In this document: piece by piece, positions 39,462 to 46,685 of the stretch
Layout: each line of letters begins with the position of its first letter
Numbering within the stretch: the stretch's first letter is position 1
NCBI RefSeq assembly: GCF_002159765.1
Contig: NZ_NFJH01000013.1
Span: forward strand, 1 to 46,685
Origin: Collinsella sp. An268
GTDB lineage: Bacteria > Actinomycetota > Coriobacteriia > Coriobacteriales > Coriobacteriaceae
Reading direction: 5' to 3'
DNA length: 46,685 nucleotides
The notes under the pieces: model-generated
The model's database searches: none
Told to the model about the DNA's origin: nothing
The model's input: the letters and a program-made list of their open reading frames with translations, nothing else
Program-made: the position numbers and the translations under genes

Positions 39462-40334
39462 ATGGCAAAGAAACCCCCGCTTACTCCAGAGGAAGTCACC
39501 GAGCTCTTTGCGCAGCTCGACGACTCGGGTGTGATCGACCCCAACCGCGCGCGCCGCAAGACCGACCGTACCATCGACCCGCTTTCGGGCGACGACCCCT
39601 CGGGTTCCAAGGTCGACAACGCCATCTCGCGCGTTGCCATGGCCGTCATCATCGGGGTGCTCGTAATCGTCTTGGGCATGCAGGTGTGGTATGGCGTCAA
39701 CCGCCGCCTCAACACCGCCAACCTCTCAGATACCGTTAACCCGCAGACCGTGTCTTCGGCGCTCGAGGGCGGCGTTGAGTGGGGCAACGGCTTTACGCAG
39801 TTCCCGAGCACGTTTACGGTCAATGCGGCCGACGAGCGCAGCGGCGTGGTGGAGGTGAGCGTGGTCGACACCGACTCCGCCAACGAGCTGCAGCTGTTCT
39901 CCAACAGCCAGATTCAGGCCGCCGCACTGGCGACCAACGCGCTTCTGAACGACAACATCAACCAGGTGGTCTACAACGTTTCCGCCAAGCTGGATGAGAA
40001 CGGCAACATCACGCACGATCGCTTCTTGGGGCTGCTGCCCGCAAGCGGCGAGGAACGCGCGATCTTTACGTTTATCTGGACCAAGTACCGCTCGGGCGAG
40101 TCGTCCAACATCGACTGGGAGCTTCGCATCATCGGCATGGACGAGGACATCGCCGGGCGCATTCAGGAGCAGGTGAACTCGGTGTCCTCGCTTATCGATA
40201 CGCCGGGGATCAATCAGGATGACCTCGATGCGCAGAACGAGGAGCTCGAGCTCGAGCGGAACCTCATGGGTAGCGAGCAGTACCTGGGCGGTACCGCAGA
40301 GAAGAGCCTCGAGGACGTGCTGCCCGAGGAGTAG
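39462..40334 (+). CDS. Single-TM membrane protein of unknown function
   Basis: I do not recognise this 290-residue protein. A cytoplasmic N-terminus of about 58 charged residues (KKPPLTPEEVTELFAQLDDSG, RRKTDRTIDPLSGDDPSGSK) is followed by one transmembrane helix (VAMAVIIGVLVIVLGMQVWYGV). An extracellular domain of about 200 residues follows, with beta-rich segments (TFTVNAADERSGVVEVSVVD, FLGLLPASGEERAIFTFIWTKY, WELRIIGMDED), and an acidic end. No lipobox or sortase signal is present. The ATG at 39462 is preceded by a modest AGG; the TTG at 39456 is an alternative. It is transcribed from its own TATAAT. Confidence 0.8.
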   Translation: MAKKPPLTPEEVTELFAQLDDSGVIDPNRARRKTDRTIDPLSGDDPSGSKVDNAISRVAMAVIIGVLVIVLGMQVWYGVNRRLNTANLSDTVNPQTVSSALEGGVEWGNGFTQFPSTFTVNAADERSGVVEVSVVDTDSANELQLFSNSQIQAAALATNALLNDNINQVVYNVSAKLDENGNITHDRFLGLLPASGEERAIFTFIWTKYRSGESSNIDWELRIIGMDEDIAGRIQEQVNSVSSLIDTPGINQDDLDAQNEELELERNLMGSEQYLGGTAEKSLEDVLPEE

Positions 40335-40402
40335 GCGCGGCCGTGTCGGGCTCTGTTCGTAGGGAGCTCGTTAAGGGCAACAACGCATCGTATTGATAGA
40401 AA

Positions 40403-40432
40403 ACCCCGTGGTGCCGTTGGGCGCCACGGGGT
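40403..40432 (-). terminator. Terminator of the pyridoxal kinase gene
   Basis: A 13-bp stem runs from ACCCCGTGG to CCACGGGGT with loop GTTG. On the minus strand it is followed by TTTTC, so it mainly ends the minus-strand gene; it may also stop read-through from the plus strand. Confidence 0.85.
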
Positions 40433-40515
40433 GAATTGGTTTGCGGCAGCGAAAAAGCACGGCCGCCTTGCGTGAGCGGGGTTACGCCAAGAGCGCGGTA
40501 ACCTTGCAGGAGGGC

Positions 40516-41409
40516 CTACGCCAAGAGCGCGGCGACCTTGCCAAGCAGCGGCTCAAAGCTCACCCCGCGGTCCTGGAACTGCGGCTGCTGCGCCGAGACT
40601 ATCATGGCGTCGTGCACAAAGTCGCCGGCAAAGCGCACGGCCTCCTCAGTGGAACGGCCCGCCATGACGGCGGCGAGGAGGCACGAGCAGTACAGGTCGC
40701 CCGTGCCGTGGAGCATGTAGGGCAGAAGCTCGTTGTGCACCTCAAAGAGCGCGCCGTCCTGAGTGCCGACGAAGTTGCGGATCAGGCCGTCGCCGCGCTG
40801 GATACCCTTGAGGACCACGGTGCGCGTGCCCTTGGCAAGCAGTGCGTTTACCAGCCGGCGCGCCTCGGCGTCGGTGATATCCTCGCCCGCCCAGGCGTCG
40901 CCGATGGGCTCGTCCAAGATGATGGCGGCCTCGGTGAGGTTGGGTGTGAGGATGTCCGCACCCTCGGCGAGCTCGGCCATGGCGGCGCAGAGCTCGGGCG
41001 TGTAGGTGGGGTACACGCGGCCGTGGTCGGCCATGACGGGGTCGACGATGCGGAGCGCGCGCGGATACATCTCGTAGAGGTCGCGGATGCGGTCGACCTG
41101 CTCGGGCGCGCCGAGGAAGCCGGAGTAGACCGCGTCGATCTCTACGCCGATCTTGCTCCAGGCGGCGAGGTAGTCGGGGAGGATCTCGGTAGTGTCGTGC
41201 ATGTACCAGCCGGGGAAGGCGGTGTGCGACGAGAAGAGGCCCGTGGGGACCGGGCAGACGTCGCAGCCGGCGGCCGAGAGCACGGGAATGGCGACGCCGA
41301 GCGAGCACTTGCCGTAGCCGCAGAGGTCGTGCACGGCAGCGACACGGGGGATGTAGGCCCCTTCGCGCTGGTAGAGGGGCTGATGAGACAGACTGATTCC
41401 GTTGGACAT
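40516..41409 (-). CDS. pdxY: Pyridoxal/pyridoxamine kinase
   Basis: This is a ribokinase-fold enzyme that phosphorylates vitamin B6 vitamers for the salvage route to pyridoxal phosphate. Family marks are VAAVHDLCGYGKCSLGVAIPVLSAAG, PTGLFSSHTAFPGWYMHD, DPVMADHGRVYPTYT, DILTPNLTEAA and the anion-hole/catalytic region MLHGTGDLYCSCLLAAVM, with the conserved GTGD. The 297-residue length fits PdxY/PdxK-like proteins. The ATG at 41409 (MSNGISLSHQ) has AGAAGGA upstream; the longer open frame is over the divergent carA promoter and is rejected. It is divergent from carA and ends at its own terminator. Confidence 0.9.
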   Translation of the reverse strand: MSNGISLSHQPLYQREGAYIPRVAAVHDLCGYGKCSLGVAIPVLSAAGCDVCPVPTGLFSSHTAFPGWYMHDTTEILPDYLAAWSKIGVEIDAVYSGFLGAPEQVDRIRDLYEMYPRALRIVDPVMADHGRVYPTYTPELCAAMAELAEGADILTPNLTEAAIILDEPIGDAWAGEDITDAEARRLVNALLAKGTRTVVLKGIQRGDGLIRNFVGTQDGALFEVHNELLPYMLHGTGDLYCSCLLAAVMAGRSTEEAVRFAGDFVHDAMIVSAQQPQFQDRGVSFEPLLGKVAALLA

Positions 41410-41584
41410 GGGTGTTCCTTCTTTCATCCGCGGACTTATGGACCAGCGTACGGCTTCCCAGCATAGTACGTGCGCGCTCCCGATGCGTGACGTAATTGAG
41501 AAGAAACAGAAGGCGCCCTCAGCGCCGGGGGTGCGGAAAAATCGCGGACGCCGTCCGGCCCGCGCGCTCGTGCGCAAAAACGCC

Positions 41585-41640
41585 TACAATGAGGTGCAGC
41601 CTATCCACCTTTAAGCCGGTCCCGCGAGGCCGGGAAGGAG
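41585..41640 (+). promoter_or_regulatory. Probable PyrR-binding RNA hairpin and promoter of carAB
   Basis: A -10 box TACAAT lies at 41585-41590. The leader then reads CCTTTAAGCCGGTCCCGCG and AGGCCGGGAAGGAG up to the carA ribosome site. CCGG (41616-41619) pairs with CCGG (41630-41633), the loop carries TCC...GAGGC, and an outer CCTT can pair with the AAGG of AAGGAG. This matches the PyrR-binding element known from Bacillus (loop UCC-N-GAGGC) and from actinobacterial leaders, where it hides the ribosome site. Uridine-nucleotide-dependent repression of carAB translation by PyrR is the likely outcome. A pyrR gene is not in this window. Confidence 0.75.
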
Positions 41641-41645
41641 TGTCT

Positions 41646-43133
41646 ATGGCGGTGACAGACGCGACGGGTGTCCTCTCCCGTCCCTACGGCGGAAACCGCG
41701 CCGTCCGCAGCGCAGCGTTGAGTGACCTCGCGCAGCACATGCTTTCTCAAACCAGCAAACAAGCGAGTGCTCCGGGCCTGTTGATGCTCGCCGACGGCAC
41801 GGTCTTTTACGGCCGCGCGTGCGGTGCTGCGGGCACGGCGACGGGCGAGGTGTGCTTCAACACGTCGCTCGAGGGGTACTTCGAGGTCCTCACCGACCCG
41901 AGCTACGCCGGCCAGATTGTGACCATGACCTACCCGCAGATCGGTAACTACGGCATCGACCCGGTCGATACGCAGACCGGTCTTGGCGCCGACGGCGACC
42001 CGACGCTCACCACGCGCCCGGCTCTGCGCGGCATGATCGTGCACGATATGTGCCGCACGCCGTCCAACTGGCGCAGCGTCCAGAGCGTGCCCGCCTACCT
42101 CGCCGAGCGCGGCATCGTGGCGCTCGAGGGCATCGACACGCGCGCGCTGGTGCGCCACCTGCGCGACAACGGTGCGCAGAAGGGCATCATCACGACGGAG
42201 GTCTTCGACCTGGAGGAGCTTTCCCGTCTGCTCGCCGAGGCGCCCGATCTGGTGGGCGAGAACCTCGTCAAGACGGTGAGCCGTACGAGCACGCGCTCCT
42301 ACACCGCCGCCGACCTGCCGGCAGACCACGCCTTCGCCTCCGCCGACCCCGCGCCCGCCCGCCACAAGGTGGTCGCCTACGACTGCGGCATCAAGCGCGG
42401 CATCCTCGAGGGGCTCGTCCGCGCCGGCTGCGACCTCACGCTCGTGCCGTGGGACACGCCCGCCGAGGACGTGCTCACCATGGGCGAGGGCGGCGGCGCG
42501 CCCGACGGCGTCTTTCTCTCCAACGGCCCCGGCGACCCGGATGCCGTTACCGAGACCTACACGCAGGTGCAGAAGCTCATCGGCCGGGTGCCCATCTTTG
42601 GCATCTGCCTGGGCCATCAGATGATTAGCCTTGCCTGCGGCGCCACCATGGAGAAGCTCAAGTTCGGCCATCGCGGCGGTAACCAGCCGGTCATGAACCT
42701 GCTCACGCACCGTGTGGAGATTACGGCGCAAAACCACGGCTTCGGCCTCGTCTTCCCGAGCCTCGGCGCGCTCGTGCCCGAGCTCTCGGGCGGTGTGACG
42801 GAGCACCCGTGCGGTGCCGACGGCACGCCCGCGACCGGTGACCTGCGCTTCTGGGTTGAGCGCGGTATCGCGCCCGTCGTCCAAAACGAGCGCTTCGGTC
42901 GCATCCGCCTCACGCATGTGAACCTGAACGACGGCACCGCCGAGGGCATCCAGCTGCTCGACCAGCCGTGCTTCTCGGTGCAATACCACCCCGAGGCCTC
43001 GCCCGGCCCCACCGACGCGCACTACCTCTTTACCGCGTTCGCGCGCCTTATGGACGGCGACGCCGACTACCTCAACATCGACATCTCGAAAGACCGCCTC
43101 GCGGGGTGGAAGTTCGCAGAGGAGGAGAACTAA
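41646..43133 (+). CDS. carA: Carbamoyl-phosphate synthase small (glutaminase) subunit
   Basis: CarA releases ammonia from glutamine for CarB. The body begins GLLMLADGTVFYGRACGA, with GEVCFNTSLEGYFEVLTDPSYAGQIV. The class I glutaminase part has FLSNGPGDPD, the nucleophile Cys in FGICLGHQM, and VQYHPEASPGP with the His-Glu pair. At 495 residues it is longer than the usual 360-390: about 43 N-terminal residues before GLLML are extra. Roughly 50 residues rich in Gly and Pro (PSLGALVPEL to ERFGRIR) are inserted between HGFGLVF and LTHVNLNDGTAEG. The ATG at 41646 has AAGGAG upstream, and translation is probably PyrR-controlled. carB follows with no gap. Confidence 0.95.
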   Translation: MAVTDATGVLSRPYGGNRAVRSAALSDLAQHMLSQTSKQASAPGLLMLADGTVFYGRACGAAGTATGEVCFNTSLEGYFEVLTDPSYAGQIVTMTYPQIGNYGIDPVDTQTGLGADGDPTLTTRPALRGMIVHDMCRTPSNWRSVQSVPAYLAERGIVALEGIDTRALVRHLRDNGAQKGIITTEVFDLEELSRLLAEAPDLVGENLVKTVSRTSTRSYTAADLPADHAFASADPAPARHKVVAYDCGIKRGILEGLVRAGCDLTLVPWDTPAEDVLTMGEGGGAPDGVFLSNGPGDPDAVTETYTQVQKLIGRVPIFGICLGHQMISLACGATMEKLKFGHRGGNQPVMNLLTHRVEITAQNHGFGLVFPSLGALVPELSGGVTEHPCGADGTPATGDLRFWVERGIAPVVQNERFGRIRLTHVNLNDGTAEGIQLLDQPCFSVQYHPEASPGPTDAHYLFTAFARLMDGDADYLNIDISKDRLAGWKFAEEEN

Positions 43134-46418
<3,285 letters not shown>

Positions 46419-46457
46419 GCCCGTAGACAGCGTCTCCGCTTATGCACCGGCGCCCCC

Positions 46458-46487
46458 AACGTCCCCGCTCCGGCGGGGACGTTTTTT
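46458..46487 (+). terminator. Terminator of carAB
   Basis: AACGTCCCCGC and GCGGGGACGTT form a perfect 11-bp stem with loop TCCG, followed by a run of T. Confidence 0.95.
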
Positions 46488-46580
46488 CTGCGCCGTTGCG
46501 TTTCCGCTCGGGTAGGGGACCCTTTGCCGCGCCTCCGCGTTCCCGTGTGCGAATCTGCCACTTTTGCCTCTTTGCGGGGA

Positions 46581-46630
46581 TGCGGACAAAAGGTTGGACA
46601 CCCGCGGGTGTCCGGATCGGAGGTCCGCAT
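46581..46630. promoter_or_regulatory. Nested palindromes before the last gene
   Basis: An 18-bp perfect palindrome GGACACCCGCGGGTGTCC (46596-46613) is flanked by TGCGGAC (46581-46587) and its inverse GTCCGCA (46624-46630), which overlaps the next start codon. The structure resembles either an operator or the end of a transposable element. Confidence 0.6.
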
Positions 46631-46685
46631 GTACGACGACGATACGAGGGCGCTGGCCGTCGAGGCCGTCGGCGCCGGGTTCACC
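46629..46685 (+). CDS. N-terminal fragment of an unidentified protein (cut by window edge)
   Basis: Only 19 codons are visible, from an ATG with GGAGG eight bases upstream: MYDDDTRALAVEAVGAGFT. The pattern (short acidic start, then RALAVE-AV-AG-) is like the helix-turn-helix start of IS3/IS150-type OrfA transposase proteins, and the palindromic sequence before it could be an element end. The fragment is too short to settle this. Confidence 0.4.
   Translation, partial: MYDDDTRALAVEAVGAGFT

Noticed and set aside
41496-41645. N-terminal extension of carA
   Set aside because: It overlaps the promoter and the PyrR-type hairpin. AAGGAG directly before 41646 decides the start.

Overview
This window looks like the replication-origin region of a high-GC actinobacterium of the class Coriobacteriia, most likely Collinsella or a close relative. 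That placement is inference from three things: the gene order (recF-dnaN-dnaA to the left, rpmH-rnpA-yidD-yidC-jag-rsmG-parA-parB to the right), the GC-rich codon use, and a very large IPATG-anchored surface protein. No 16S rRNA is present to confirm it.

Layout. Positions 1-5173 are on the minus strand: recF (cut by the window edge), dnaN, dnaA with an unusually long Ala/Pro linker, and a lineage-specific GHKL-ATPase/winged-helix gene. The 353-base gap at 5174-5526 holds DnaA boxes and divergent promoters and is the best oriC candidate, because transcription diverges from it on both sides. Positions 5527-11349 run on the plus strand: rpmH, rnpA, yidD, yidC, then a visibly AT-richer segment with jag, rsmG, a non-coding parS region, parA, parB and a small membrane protein. 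Next come rlmN (minus), ddl and a DinG-type exonuclease/helicase, dnaB, an AlbA_2/Schlafen-type regulator, purA, a DegV protein and purD. A 9.4-kb gene (25391-34780) encodes a 3129-residue surface protein: signal peptide, von Willebrand A domain, about 15 pilin-type repeats plus one DUF11-like domain, and a cell-wall sorting signal. A small winged-helix gene follows it immediately. The right part holds a Nudix hydrolase, an ABC exporter, a one-TM membrane protein, a pyridoxal kinase (minus), carA-carB under a probable PyrR-binding RNA hairpin, and the first codons of a further gene.

How the parts work together. Most of the window is chromosome replication and segregation (DnaA, beta clamp, RecF, DnaB, ParAB-parS), membrane-protein insertion (YidC/YidD), ribosome and tRNA maturation (L34, RnpA, RsmG, RlmN), cell-wall precursor synthesis (Ddl) and nucleotide synthesis (PurA, PurD, CarAB). 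DnaA boxes occur at the putative oriC, between dnaA and dnaN, inside the GHKL gene and upstream of dnaB.

The least explained material is intergenic. Several gaps carry arrays of short words that differ from locus to locus and recur at about one or two helical turns: an 11-bp TATTTG array, a 12- and 21-bp CTAGG array, an 11-bp AACTGA array and a TGAGGTTTAG array. There is also an inverted array of a GGCRGATTGTATG word, two elements of about 150 bp with perfect 20-21-bp terminal inverted repeats, and a CCGCAGGTAGA motif seen six times across the window. These phased arrays are the best candidate here for something undescribed.
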